Source: Nitratireductor aquimarinus
GTDB lineage: Bacteria > Pseudomonadota > Alphaproteobacteria > Rhizobiales > Rhizobiaceae
Assembly: GCF_017255295.1 (NCBI RefSeq)
Contig: NZ_JAFKDE010000001.1
Coordinates: forward strand, 1-50,853
Direction of reading: 5' to 3'
DNA: 50,853 nt
The translations under genes were made by a program, and so were the position numbers. This document shows, in pieces, positions 39,260 through 47,592 of this stretch. The notes beneath the pieces were generated by a model that was not told where the DNA came from, made no database searches, and saw only the letters and a list, made by a program, of their open reading frames with translations. Each line of letters starts with the position of its first letter. The stretch's first letter is position 1.

Positions 39260-39610
39260 GTGAGTAATGATTCGAGTAACATCGCCGTGCACAATGAACC
39301 GTCGCTTGAGGTTGTCCAGCTGGAGCTTCTGCTCGACCTCGCCGACCTGATCGCGCAGGGCTTCGAGGCCGCGCTTCTGTCGGTGCTGGACGATGTGGAC
39401 GGGCAGATTCTTTTCAACCACAGGCTTGATGGCGATCCGCAGTATCAGCGGGTCGCGGCCGTGATGGTCGGCGCGGACGCCGATGTGGCGCTCGTCTTCC
39501 TGGACCGTACAGGAACCACCACGCATGTGGAGGGCGCAGCCGAAAGCGACCGCGCGATTGCGCGTGAGGCCGAGAAGGCCCGCAACCGGGTGCTTGCCGC
39601 TCAGGCCTGA
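39260..39610 (+). CDS. Hypothetical protein
   Basis: A 116-residue soluble protein with a GTG start at 39260 (an internal GTG at 39287 is possible). It has an N-terminal helix EVVQLELLLDLADLIAQGFEAALLSVLDDVDG, a central block QRVAAVMVGADADVALVFLDRTGTTTHVEG, and a charged C-terminal helix. No signal peptide, membrane helix or catalytic motif is visible, and I do not recognise the family. Third-position GC is high, as in core genes, which supports it being real. Its stop is 23 bases from the stop of the next gene on the opposite strand. Confidence 0.6.
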   Translation: MSNDSSNIAVHNEPSLEVVQLELLLDLADLIAQGFEAALLSVLDDVDGQILFNHRLDGDPQYQRVAAVMVGADADVALVFLDRTGTTTHVEGAAESDRAIAREAEKARNRVLAAQA

Positions 39611-39633
39611 CGCAGCAATTTTCGCATGGCGAT

Positions 39634-39852
39634 CTAACCGTGGCGCGAGTTCTGGCCGGGTCGGGCGCGTGCCACGCGGGGGAAGCGGACCACATTGTCT
39701 GCTTCCGGCTTTGCCGAGAATTCGGCCTTGAGCGCGGCATCGAGCAACAGTCCGATGGCTTCGCGCAACTGGTGCGTCGCCGGATCGGAACCGGTCAGTT
39801 CGGCCTGTGCGTTTTCGAGGTGGGCGTGCACGGACGCAAAATCTGTCGGCAT
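39634..39852 (-). CDS. Small hypothetical protein
   Basis: A 72-residue protein. I take the ATG at 39852 (MPTDFASVHAHLENAQAEL), which has AAAAAGGAAC upstream, rather than the ATG at 39918. It is mostly helical (ASVHAHLENAQAELTGSDPATHQLREAIGLLLDAALKAEF) with a basic C-terminal tail NVVRFPRVARARPGQNSRHG. Short helical proteins ending 'NVVRFPR' occur widely in Hyphomicrobiales without assigned function. It converges on the preceding hypothetical gene. Confidence 0.65.
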   Translation of the reverse strand: MPTDFASVHAHLENAQAELTGSDPATHQLREAIGLLLDAALKAEFSAKPEADNVVRFPRVARARPGQNSRHG

Positions 39853-40226
39853 GGTGTTCCTTTTTCGGTGCCCCCGGTATGGCAGGACCATGCGCAGAAA
39901 ATTGTAACCGGCAAACAAACACGATCCATGGCATTTTAACGACCGGCGCTCTCCCGGCGCATTCTCTTTGGAAAACCCGATTTAATCTTGCACGCTGGTT
40001 GGGAAGGTCCGACCCTGAAGCTTGCCATTGCTTGTGGGGAGATTGTTTTCTTCTGCCGCGTCAGAGCCGGAATTAAGGAATAATATTCCTGTTTTTCATC
40101 GGCTTAAGCGTGTTGTGGTCGGAAGCGTCTTATGCGAATCGTTAAAAGACGAAGGGTCCCGTCAACTTTTATTAGAAGTTTGCCGGTTACCAACGGGATC
40201 AGTCACACTGGGGACGTTGAAAGCAT
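39853..40226. other. Intergenic region upstream of the GGDEF-like gene
   Basis: A 374-base divergent gap with no gene recognised. It becomes AT-rich toward the right, with an imperfect palindrome AGGAATAATATTCCT (about 40076-40090) and a weak GTCTT...AAGAC stem around 40127-40150. Promoters for both flanking genes must lie here, but none is convincing by eye. Confidence 0.45.
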
Positions 40227-41018
40227 ATGGACAAGTCGCTCTTGCAACGCAAACCGCGCTGGACATGGCTCATTGCCTTTACGCTGCTTGGCACACTGGC
40301 AGCGGTCGGGCTTTCGTTCCTTGTCCACTACCTCCTCTTCTTCGGCGAAGAGATCAATCCCTATCAGCGCAGCCTTGCTGCCGCGCTCATTCTGCCGGTG
40401 GTCATCGCCACGCCGCTGCTTCTCTATATAGGGCAGGCAAGCGAGCAGCTGCGCCGCTTCAAGCGGGACCGGAATTTCTCCGCCGCTCATGATCCCTCGA
40501 CCGAGGTGTTCAACGGCGAGATGTTCACCACGCTGGTGGAGCGCCGCCGCGCCGCGACGGTTTCCGAGGCAGGGCGCACCTTTGGCGCGCTGTTGATCCT
40601 CGAAGCCGAGAATGTGCGCGACATCGCCATCGATTACGGTTTCAGCTGGGGTGAAGAGTCGATGCGCCAGATCGCATCGGTGATCCGCGCCAATGTGCGC
40701 CGCAGCGATGTGGTCGGTCGTCTGAACGACAGCGAGTTCGGCGTCTTCCTTCCCGGCGCGACGGTTGAACAGGCCCGCGATGTGGGAGAGCGCATTCGCA
40801 CCGCCATCACCAAATCGCGCTTCCTGGCGGAAGGCGAGCCCGTGGAACTCGGCGTCGATATCGGCGGCGTGATCTTTGAAGACCAGATCGAGTTCCGCGG
40901 TCTGATGCGCATCGCGTCGGAGCAGCTCGAAATGGCGCGCCAGAGCGACAGTGACCGGTTCCGCCTCAGCGCGATCAATGCGATGGGAACGCGCGAAAAC
41001 GGCGAGAGCCACGAATAG
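40227..41018 (+). CDS. Membrane-anchored degenerate GGDEF-domain protein
   Basis: A 263-residue protein with two membrane helices (about 13-38 and 50-67), separated by only about ten periplasmic residues, then a cytoplasmic GGDEF-fold domain (about 85-250). The active-site GGDEF loop is replaced by N167-D-S-E-F171, and the usual D-x-L-T-x-L-x-N-R start reads DPSTEVFNGEMF. Diguanylate cyclase activity is therefore unlikely. The inhibitory-site motif R-x-x-D (R158-R-S-D161), five residues ahead, is intact, so it may bind c-di-GMP as a receptor. It stands alone between its promoter gap and a terminator, 1.6 kb before the adhesin secretion operon. Confidence 0.88.
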   Translation: MDKSLLQRKPRWTWLIAFTLLGTLAAVGLSFLVHYLLFFGEEINPYQRSLAAALILPVVIATPLLLYIGQASEQLRRFKRDRNFSAAHDPSTEVFNGEMFTTLVERRRAATVSEAGRTFGALLILEAENVRDIAIDYGFSWGEESMRQIASVIRANVRRSDVVGRLNDSEFGVFLPGATVEQARDVGERIRTAITKSRFLAEGEPVELGVDIGGVIFEDQIEFRGLMRIASEQLEMARQSDSDRFRLSAINAMGTRENGESHE

Positions 41019-41086
41019 AAGCGCTCCGGCCCGCCCGCTATGGGCGCTGGACTCAAAGATTGTTTAGCCTCAGAATGATCGCAAGT

Positions 41087-41128
41087 GCGCCGCCCATGCA
41101 GCAGGTTGCATGGGCGGCGCAGCTTTTG
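41087..41128 (+). terminator. Intrinsic terminator after the GGDEF-like gene
   Basis: A perfect 14-bp stem, GCGCCGCCCATGCA (41087-41100) with TGCATGGGCGGCGC (41107-41120), has a 6-base loop and is followed by AGCTTTTG. It lies 68 bases past the stop of the GGDEF-like gene. Confidence 0.85.
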
Positions 41129-41183
41129 CTGACGGCATCGGCGCTTTCCCGTCAGGGGCGCGGCGGTGCTGCAAGGGGCGGCA

Positions 41184-41690
41184 ATGAACCGTATGCGAAG
41201 TTTTCTGCTGGTCGCCGTTTTCCTGCTTGGCTGCGGGGCCGGCAGCGCGGATGAACCCGGGGCTCGGGTGTTTCAGCCGGCCATGCCCCTCGACAACGCT
41301 GCGCAAACCGACATCACCACGCTCTACAATGGCCAGCCCGGCGTTCTGGAACGCTATGCCTGGGCGATGTCCGCCAATCGACACATGCTGGTCGGCCGGA
41401 ATGGCGATGCTATCTATGGCCGTGGCTTTGACGCAGCGTCCGGGGATGGCGGTGTCTGGGCGTTTGTTGGTCCGCAGGATCAGCATGTCATCCGGCTTGC
41501 TGACGGCGCGCTTGTGATCGCGCGCGGTGCGCCACTGGCAAACCTCTATGCGGAAGTCGGTTGCAAGGTCGGGGAATGGCCGACGCTGATCTGCGCGGAT
41601 GGGCGCAAGAGATCCATCTCGGCGCCCAACGCCACCACCATCCGCATAGAAGACGAGACATTTGAACTGGCCGGGCAGGAGGCTGAATGA
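41184..41690 (+). CDS. Putative lipoprotein, partner of the L,D-transpeptidase
   Basis: A 168-residue exported protein, taking the ATG at 41184 (MNRMRSFLLVAVFLLGCGAG); the frame also allows 41166. The lipobox L-L-G-C puts the lipidated Cys at about residue 17. The mature part has YNGQPGVLERYAWAMSANRHMLVGRNGDAIYG, HVIRLADGALVIARGAPLANLYAEVGCKVGEWPTLICADGRKRS and a pair of Cys that could form a disulphide. No family recognised. It overlaps the L,D-transpeptidase gene by four bases (ATGA, 41687-41690), so a shared cell-envelope role is likely. Confidence 0.75.
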   Translation: MNRMRSFLLVAVFLLGCGAGSADEPGARVFQPAMPLDNAAQTDITTLYNGQPGVLERYAWAMSANRHMLVGRNGDAIYGRGFDAASGDGGVWAFVGPQDQHVIRLADGALVIARGAPLANLYAEVGCKVGEWPTLICADGRKRSISAPNATTIRIEDETFELAGQEAE

Positions 41691-42358
41691 GCATTTCAGG
41701 AATGGACCGCGTTCGTGACAGGACGTGGATGATGTCTGCGCTCTGTCGGCTTCTGCTCTTGCTGGCTTTCATGCTCCCGGTGTTGCCGGGGCTGATTGGT
41801 GGCGCAGTCGCCGAAGAGACGGTCACCGTGCGCCAGTTCGATCCGGCAACGGGCCGCTGGGTCCGCCGTGAGCGCACGCTCTCCTTCAAGGCGCCGTGGG
41901 GCGACGCCGCCGTCAAGCCGGCGGTCGTGCCTTATTCCGAGAACCTGCCTGCCGGCTCCATCGTCATCGATACGGGCGAGCGCCGCCTCTATCATCTGCG
42001 TGGCGACGGCACCGCGGTGCGTTACGGGATCGGCGTCGGACGCGAGGGTTTCGCCTGGCGCGGCCGTGAACGCATCACCAGAAAGGCGAAATGGCCGGAC
42101 TGGCGTCCACCCGCCGAAATGATCCGTCGTGAGGCAAATGAGGGGCGCATCCTGCCGACCCTCGTGGAAGGCGGTCCGGAAAATCCTTTGGGCGCCCGCG
42201 CGCTCTATCTGGGCTCAACCCTGTTTAGAATTCACGGAACGAACCAGCCCTGGACAATCGGGCAGGCCGTCTCTTCCGGCTGCATCCGCATGACCAATGA
42301 TGATGTTATAACCCTTTATAACAAAGTCAAAATTGGCGCTCTCGTGATCGTGAGATAG
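41687..42358 (+). CDS. L,D-transpeptidase (YkuD / ErfK family)
   Basis: A 223-residue periplasmic enzyme. The N-terminal hydrophobic stretch (about 15-42) ends in GGAVAEE, a signal-peptide-like cleavage region. The YkuD domain (about 90-223) has SIVIDTGERRLYHLRGDGTAVRYGIGVGR and the catalytic motif H183-G-T...S197-G-C199-I-R. Such enzymes make 3-3 peptidoglycan cross-links or attach proteins to peptidoglycan (in Rhizobiales, outer-membrane beta-barrels). It overlaps the lipoprotein gene upstream. The ATG at 41687 is used; internal starts at 41702 or 41729 are possible. Confidence 0.92.
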   Translation: MSISGMDRVRDRTWMMSALCRLLLLLAFMLPVLPGLIGGAVAEETVTVRQFDPATGRWVRRERTLSFKAPWGDAAVKPAVVPYSENLPAGSIVIDTGERRLYHLRGDGTAVRYGIGVGREGFAWRGRERITRKAKWPDWRPPAEMIRREANEGRILPTLVEGGPENPLGARALYLGSTLFRIHGTNQPWTIGQAVSSGCIRMTNDDVITLYNKVKIGALVIVR

Positions 42359-42382
42359 GGCAGTAAGGCTGACTGAATTCCT

Positions 42383-42402
42383 GCATTTCAGGGTTGAAAT
42401 GC
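42383..42402 (+). terminator. Hairpin after the L,D-transpeptidase gene
   Basis: GCATTTCA (42383-42390)/GGGT/TGAAATGC (42395-42402) is a perfect 8-bp stem with a 4-base loop, 25 bases past the stop. No clear T run follows, so it is a stability or Rho-type 3' structure rather than a proven terminator. Confidence 0.5.
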
Positions 42403-42420
42403 TTAACAGGAAGTGGATTT

Positions 42421-42438
42421 TGTTGCGCCGGCGCAACA
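42421..42438. promoter_or_regulatory. Perfect 18-bp palindrome upstream of the secretion operon
   Basis: TGTTGCGCCGGCGCAACA is fully self-complementary. It lies about 170 bases before the TolC-like gene and is followed by AT-rich DNA. Its size and symmetry suit a dimeric regulator's operator. Confidence 0.45.
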
Positions 42439-42542
42439 CCGCTATTTAAATGAGGCGACTAAACTACTCCAAAATGGGTAGGAGCACGACTTGGGACATA
42501 GCCAGTTGTGAATGGTTGTCCTAGCATAACATCATATTGAGA

Positions 42543-42564
42543 CCCGATGTGGGATCGGGCTTTT
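42543..42564 (+). terminator. Terminator-like hairpin in the leader of the secretion operon
   Basis: CCCGAT (42543-42548)/GTGGG/ATCGGG (42554-42559) is followed by CTTTT, 41 bases before the TolC-like start. It could stop read-through from the left or act as an attenuator if the operon promoter lies upstream of it. Confidence 0.5.
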
Positions 42565-42604
42565 CCATTTGCTGCGCAGGGAACGCGCAGTCAAAGGGGG
42601 GATA

Positions 42605-44050
42605 ATGACGCTGAAGCCACGCATTACGCGCGTTCTGGCAGCCGCTCTTATGAGTGGCGCCGTTGTGTTTTCGACTGCTGCAAACGCCCTTTCCGTGAAG
42701 GAAGCCATGGCGGTCGCTCTGGAATCCAATCCCGAGATCGGGCAGGCGATTGAAAATCGCGAAGCCATCGAGTTCGAGTTGCGGCAGGCGCGGGGCCTTT
42801 ATCTCCCGAGTGTCGATCTTGAAGCCTCGGTCGGCGCGCGTCGCCTCGACAATCCCTCGCGCCGTGGCACCGGCATTGAGGACGATCCGCTCTACCCGGC
42901 GGAGATCGGTCTCTCCATCACGCAGAAACTGTTCGACGGCGGTGGACGCCGCGCCGAGCTTGATCGTCAGGCCGCGCGTGTGGATTCCGCATCCTTCCGC
43001 GTGCTCGAGCGTTCGGAAACAATCGCCCTTCAGGTGGTGCGCGAATATCTCGAATATCTGCTTCAGGTCGAGATCGTGAATGAAGCGCGCAAGAATGTGA
43101 GCTTCCACCAGTCGATGCTGGGCGATATCGGCTCGCTGATTTCCGGCGGCGCACTCACCGAGGCTGACCGTCAGCAGGCGCAGGAGCGTTCGCTGTCCGC
43201 CAGGGCGCGTCTCAAGGAAGCCGAGGAAGAGCTGGAAGCGGCCAAGATCCGTTTCTACAAGCTCGTCGGCAAACCGCTCAGCAATCCCTCCATGCCGGGT
43301 TCCGTGGCATCGGCGCTGCCGGCCTCGCTCGACAAGGCCATCGGCATTGCGCGCGCCAACAACCCGCGCATCAAGGTCGCCAACGCCGATATCGATGCAG
43401 CCGATGCGCTGGTCGATGCCGCGCGCTCGAACATGCTGCCCGAGATCAGCGCCGAGGGCCGCGCCCGCGCCGGTTACGACATTGACGGTTCGGACGGCCG
43501 CACCAACGATCTGCAGGCGCGCGTCGTCGCCAAGTGGAACCTCTATCGCGGCGGCATCGACGTCGCCAACGAGCAGGAGCAGATCCGCCGCGCAAGCGAG
43601 CAGCGTCTGGTCCTTCATCAGGCCTATCGTGAGGTCGAGGAAGCGGTCCGCATTTCCTGGGATCGCCGCCAGCGGCAGATCGATCTGTCGCAGACCCTGC
43701 GTCAGCAGGCGCAGACGAATGCCCAGCTGGTCAGTTCCTACCGCGAGCAGCTCGTGGTTGGCCAGCGTTCGCTGCTTGATGTTCTCGGCGCGCAGAACAC
43801 ACGCTTCAGCGTGAATGTCCTGTCCAAGACCGCGCAATATGCGGCGCGCTTTGCCGAGTATCGCATTCTGGCGGCCACCGGCACGCTGCTCGACACGATG
43901 AACCTCTCCAGTGCGAAACAGTCGGAGGCCTACGCGCGGGCAGAGTTCAACGTGCCTGAAACGGCGCCGACGGAGACGTATAAGAGACTGCCATCGCGGC
44001 AGACCAACGATCTGCCGCTCGATCTTCTCGCTCCGATCCGGTCTCAATAG
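42605..44050 (+). CDS. TolC family outer-membrane channel of a type I secretion system
   Basis: A 481-residue protein, taking the ATG at 42605 with AAAGGGGGGA upstream. The signal peptide runs through VLAAALMSGAVVFSTAANALS. Two repeated outer-membrane efflux domains follow, each with a long alpha-helical hairpin and a strand pair: SVKEAMAVALESNPEIGQAIENREAIEFELRQARGLYLPSVDLEAS, and NNPRIKVANADIDAADALVDAARSNMLPEISAEGRARAGYD. The characteristic GALTEADRQQAQ and SYREQLVVGQRSLLDVLGAQNTRF are present. It forms the outer conduit for the ABC and HlyD proteins encoded downstream, 29 bases away. The likely cargo is the adhesin at 49556. Confidence 0.94.
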   Translation: MTLKPRITRVLAAALMSGAVVFSTAANALSVKEAMAVALESNPEIGQAIENREAIEFELRQARGLYLPSVDLEASVGARRLDNPSRRGTGIEDDPLYPAEIGLSITQKLFDGGGRRAELDRQAARVDSASFRVLERSETIALQVVREYLEYLLQVEIVNEARKNVSFHQSMLGDIGSLISGGALTEADRQQAQERSLSARARLKEAEEELEAAKIRFYKLVGKPLSNPSMPGSVASALPASLDKAIGIARANNPRIKVANADIDAADALVDAARSNMLPEISAEGRARAGYDIDGSDGRTNDLQARVVAKWNLYRGGIDVANEQEQIRRASEQRLVLHQAYREVEEAVRISWDRRQRQIDLSQTLRQQAQTNAQLVSSYREQLVVGQRSLLDVLGAQNTRFSVNVLSKTAQYAARFAEYRILAATGTLLDTMNLSSAKQSEAYARAEFNVPETAPTETYKRLPSRQTNDLPLDLLAPIRSQ

Positions 44051-44079
44051 CCGGTCGGGGCAGCAGGCAAGGGCGCAAG

Positions 44080-46254
44080 GTGGAACAGCTTCGCAACCCT
44101 ACAGCCGACACGCCGCTCCTGGCAGACAGTTTCAGGTTTGCCTTTCGGGAGGTCGCGCAGTTTCTCGCGCGCCCGAGTTCCGAAACCGTCCTCTTTTCCG
44201 ATACGCCCTTCGACGAGAGCAATCCGTCGCTGGAAGATATCGAGCGGCTCGCCGCGCGTATCGGTCTGGAAGTGGAGCAGCACAGCCGGCGCGATCTCGC
44301 CAGCGGATCCATCGATCTGCCGGTGCTTGTCGTCTATGCGGATGGCACGGCGCAGGCTCTTCTGGAGCCGCTCGATGGCGACCGCCTGCGCACCACGCTT
44401 CTGCCCGATCCCATCGCGGAAGAAGGCGTCACGCTCAAGGATGTCCTGTCCAGAAAAGTCGGGCTGATCGTCTCCTTCAGCATCATCTATGAGAACAAGT
44501 CCGAAAGCGCGGGTGCCGGTCTGCCTCAGCAGATGGAAAAGCGCCACTGGCTCACCACCACGCTTGCGCCGTTCTGGCGGTCCTATGCGCAGGTGGCAAT
44601 TGCCGCGCTGTTCGTGAACCTTCTGGCGCTGGCATCGCCGCTCTTCGTCATGAATGTCTACGACCGGGTGTTGCCCAACCAGGCAACCGCCACGCTCTGG
44701 GTTCTGGCGCTCGGCGTCGCCGGGGCAATCCTGTTCGACCTGCTTTTGAAAAGCGTTCGCGCAGCCCTCATCGATTACGCCGGCCGGAAAGCGGATCTGA
44801 AGCTTTCCTATCTGCTTTTCGAAAAAGTGCTGCACGCCACCATGGCGTCGCGTCCCATGTCGACCGGCGAATATGCAAGCCGCGTTACGCAGTATGAGTT
44901 CGTGCGCGAGTTCTTCACCTCGAACACGATCAGCACGCTGATCGACAGCGTCTTCGTTTTCGTCTTCCTCTTGGTCATTTACAGCGTTGCCGGCTGGCTG
45001 GCGCTGATCCCGGCAACCGCCTTCGCGCTCGCATTGATCATCGGGCTCATCGCGCAGGCGCGCATCGGCCGCCGTGTCGCCGCCGCAAACAATGAGGCAT
45101 CGCAGCGCCAGTCGCTTCTCGTGGAAACCATCGCGACAATCGAAACGGTCAAGTCGCTGCGCGCAGAGCGCACATTGCTGCGCCGGTGGAGCGAGCTTGC
45201 CAAGAACGCCTCGCGCACCTCCGAGGGCATCAAGCAGTTGTCCTCCTGGGCGTCGAACATGACGCAGTTCGTGCAGCAGCTGGTCACCGTGGCGCTTGTC
45301 GTTGCGGGCGCCTACGAGTTCTCCGAGGGCAATATCTCGACGGGCGCGATCATCGCGACGGTCATGCTGTCGGGCCGCGCTGTCGCGCCGCTCGGCCAGA
45401 TCGCCATGACCCTGTCGCGCATGCGCCAGGCGCTTCTGTCGCTGCGCATTCTGAACGCCATCATGGAGCAACCCGAAGACCGGCCGGAGAGCACGGGCTT
45501 CGTGAACCGCGAAATCCGCACCGGCGATGTTGCCTTCCGCAATGTCGGGTTCACCTATCCGGGGGCCGCGAGCCCCGCGCTCAACGATTTCAACCTCGCC
45601 ATCAAGGGTGGTGAGCGCGTCGGCATCATCGGGCGCATTGGCTCCGGCAAGACCACGGCTGGCCGTCTGCTTGCCGGGCTCTATCCGCCGTCGAGCGGCA
45701 ATCTGCTCATCGATGGGGTGGATATCCGCCAGTATCACCCGTCCGTGGTGCGTTCCGCGGTCGTCTTCGCGTCGCAGGCGGCAGACCTCTTTTCCGGGTC
45801 GGTGAAGGAAAACCTCCTGATGGCCAAGCCCGGCGCGACCGATGATGAGCTGGTCGAAGCCGCAAAGGCCGCCGGTGTCGATGCGTTCGTCGCCCGTCAT
45901 CCCAGGGGCTATGACATGCCGGTGGGTGAGCGTGGCAGTCAGCTTTCGGGCGGTCAGCGACAGGCGGTCGCGATTGCGCGCATTCTCCTGAGCGACCCGA
46001 AGATCGTGTTCATGGACGAACCGTCTGGCGCAATGGATCTGGCAAGCGAGCGCGAACTCATCGCGCGGCTCAAATCCGCCTTCCGGGATGATGTGACGCT
46101 GGTGATCTCCACGCACCGGCACAGCATGCTTCAACTCGTCGACCGGCTCGTGGTCATCGATCAGGGCCGTGTCATCGCCGACGGACCCAAGGAGAGGGTA
46201 ATCGCAGAACTGCAAAAGAACGCCGCGGGTGGGCGTTCGGGAAGGGGGCAATAG
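44080..46254 (+). CDS. Type I secretion ABC transporter (LapB / RTX type)
   Basis: A 724-residue ABC half-transporter with a GTG start at 44080. The N-terminal 130 residues look like a C39-peptidase-like domain without an obvious catalytic Cys at the expected start, as in transporters that dock RTX cargo. Membrane helices span about 165-430. The ATPase domain has Walker A IGRIGSGKTTAGRLL (about 516-530), signature LSGGQRQ (622-628) and Walker B VFMDEPSGAMD (about 643-653), with a switch His in ISTHRHSM. It exports unfolded cargo in one step across both membranes with TolC and HlyD partners. The membrane-fusion gene follows 60 bases later. Confidence 0.95.
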   Translation: MEQLRNPTADTPLLADSFRFAFREVAQFLARPSSETVLFSDTPFDESNPSLEDIERLAARIGLEVEQHSRRDLASGSIDLPVLVVYADGTAQALLEPLDGDRLRTTLLPDPIAEEGVTLKDVLSRKVGLIVSFSIIYENKSESAGAGLPQQMEKRHWLTTTLAPFWRSYAQVAIAALFVNLLALASPLFVMNVYDRVLPNQATATLWVLALGVAGAILFDLLLKSVRAALIDYAGRKADLKLSYLLFEKVLHATMASRPMSTGEYASRVTQYEFVREFFTSNTISTLIDSVFVFVFLLVIYSVAGWLALIPATAFALALIIGLIAQARIGRRVAAANNEASQRQSLLVETIATIETVKSLRAERTLLRRWSELAKNASRTSEGIKQLSSWASNMTQFVQQLVTVALVVAGAYEFSEGNISTGAIIATVMLSGRAVAPLGQIAMTLSRMRQALLSLRILNAIMEQPEDRPESTGFVNREIRTGDVAFRNVGFTYPGAASPALNDFNLAIKGGERVGIIGRIGSGKTTAGRLLAGLYPPSSGNLLIDGVDIRQYHPSVVRSAVVFASQAADLFSGSVKENLLMAKPGATDDELVEAAKAAGVDAFVARHPRGYDMPVGERGSQLSGGQRQAVAIARILLSDPKIVFMDEPSGAMDLASERELIARLKSAFRDDVTLVISTHRHSMLQLVDRLVVIDQGRVIADGPKERVIAELQKNAAGGRSGRGQ

Positions 46255-46314
46255 CTCCAGGCGTTGCCCGCGTGGCGCGCGACCTTACATAAAAAGACGA
46301 AAGGCGGATTGAAA

Positions 46315-47592
46315 ATGGACCGTCCACCACTGGCTGCGCGATTGGGGTTAGTCGTTATTGCAGCCCTCTTGATGACATTTATTGGCTGGGCGTCCATCGC
46401 CGAGGTGCAGGAAATTGCGCGCGGCGAAGGCAAGATCATTCCGATCTCGAAGACGCAGATCATTCAGTCGAGCGAAGCCGGTGTCGTGCAGGAAATCGCT
46501 GTCACGATCGGCCAGACCGTCAGCAAGGGCGACCTCATCCTTCAGCTTGATGATACGGTCACGGCGTCGTCGCTTGGCGAGTCCGCCGCCCGCGCCCGCG
46601 CGCTGCGCGCCCAGATCGCCAGACTTGAGCTGGAAGAGAAAGGCGATCTAGAAGCCGAATATATCTGCCCGGAATCCTTGCAGGAGGTTGCGCCCGGCAT
46701 CTGCCAGAACGAAGCGCGCCTGCTGCGCGCCCGCGCCGACAACATCAAGAACAAACGCTCGGTGCTGATCGAACGGCGCACGCAGCGCATGAATGAGCTC
46801 GACGAGGCGAACGCGAACATCTCCCGGCTGGAAGAAAACCTGTCGCTCGCCCAGCGTGAGGCCGATCTTCTGGAGCCCATGGTCAAGCGCAAGCTGGTGG
46901 CGCAGACCGAGCTTCTGCGGGTGCAGAAGGAACTATCCGAGACGCGGGGCCAGCTTGAATCCACGCGCGAGTCGGTCGAGCGCATCGAAGCCTCCATCAA
47001 GGAGGCGACGCTGCAGATCGAGGAGCTGGCGCTCCAGGTTCAGCAGGAAGCGCTGGTGGAAAAGACACAGGCGCTGGCGGAACTGTCGGTCATTGAAGAG
47101 ACCATTCGCGGGGCAACCGACCGGGTTGCGCGCACCGATATCCGCTCGCCGGTCGATGGCATCATCAACACGCTCGAGGTGAACACGATCGGGGCCTATG
47201 TGGAGCCCGGCACCGTGGTGGCCGGCGTGGTGCCCACATCCGACACACTGCTCGTCGAAGCGCGGATATCGCCGCGCGATGTCGCCTTCGTACGGCCGGG
47301 TCAGCCTGCGCTGATCAAGGTTTCCGCCTATGATTTTTCCATCTATGGCGGGCTTGAAGGCGAGGTGGAGAACATCTCCGCCGACAGCCTCGTGGATCAG
47401 AATACGGGCGAAACTTTCTATCAGGTGCGGGTCAAGACCGATCAGGCCGAGCTGGTTCGGGATGGCAGGAGCCACAAGATCATTCCCGGCATGATCGCGA
47501 CTGCCGACATCATGACCGGCAAGAAGACGATCCTCGCCTATCTGATGAAGCCGATTAACAAGGCGCGCACCGAAGCGCTGCGCGAGCGGTGA
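46315..47592 (+). CDS. HlyD family periplasmic adaptor (LapC-like)
   Basis: A 425-residue membrane-fusion protein. The ATG at 46315 has AAAGGCGG upstream; the frame extends back to 46264. One N-terminal helix (about 11-32, LVVIAALLMTFIGWASIAEVQE) anchors it. A lipoyl/barrel-sandwich half-motif follows, SSEAGVVQEIAVTIGQTVSKGDLILQLDD, then a long coiled coil (about 90-270), and the second half, DIRSPVDGIINTLEVNTIGAYVEPGTVVAGVVP. The C-terminal IIPGMIATADIMTGKKTILAYLMKPI is the HlyD/PrtE signature. It links the ABC transporter to TolC. Confidence 0.95.
   Translation: MDRPPLAARLGLVVIAALLMTFIGWASIAEVQEIARGEGKIIPISKTQIIQSSEAGVVQEIAVTIGQTVSKGDLILQLDDTVTASSLGESAARARALRAQIARLELEEKGDLEAEYICPESLQEVAPGICQNEARLLRARADNIKNKRSVLIERRTQRMNELDEANANISRLEENLSLAQREADLLEPMVKRKLVAQTELLRVQKELSETRGQLESTRESVERIEASIKEATLQIEELALQVQQEALVEKTQALAELSVIEETIRGATDRVARTDIRSPVDGIINTLEVNTIGAYVEPGTVVAGVVPTSDTLLVEARISPRDVAFVRPGQPALIKVSAYDFSIYGGLEGEVENISADSLVDQNTGETFYQVRVKTDQAELVRDGRSHKIIPGMIATADIMTGKKTILAYLMKPINKARTEALRER

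Noticed and set aside
39260-39852. Toxin-antitoxin pair formed by the two small hypothetical genes
   Set aside because: They are convergent rather than co-transcribed, and neither has a toxin fold motif or DNA-binding pattern.
40227-41018. LapD for the adhesin system
   Set aside because: LapD needs a large periplasmic domain, HAMP and an EAL domain; this protein has about ten periplasmic residues and only a GGDEF-fold domain.
44044-46251. A 735-codon minus-strand frame opposite the secretion ABC transporter
   Set aside because: Antisense shadow of a gene with Walker A, signature and Walker B motifs.
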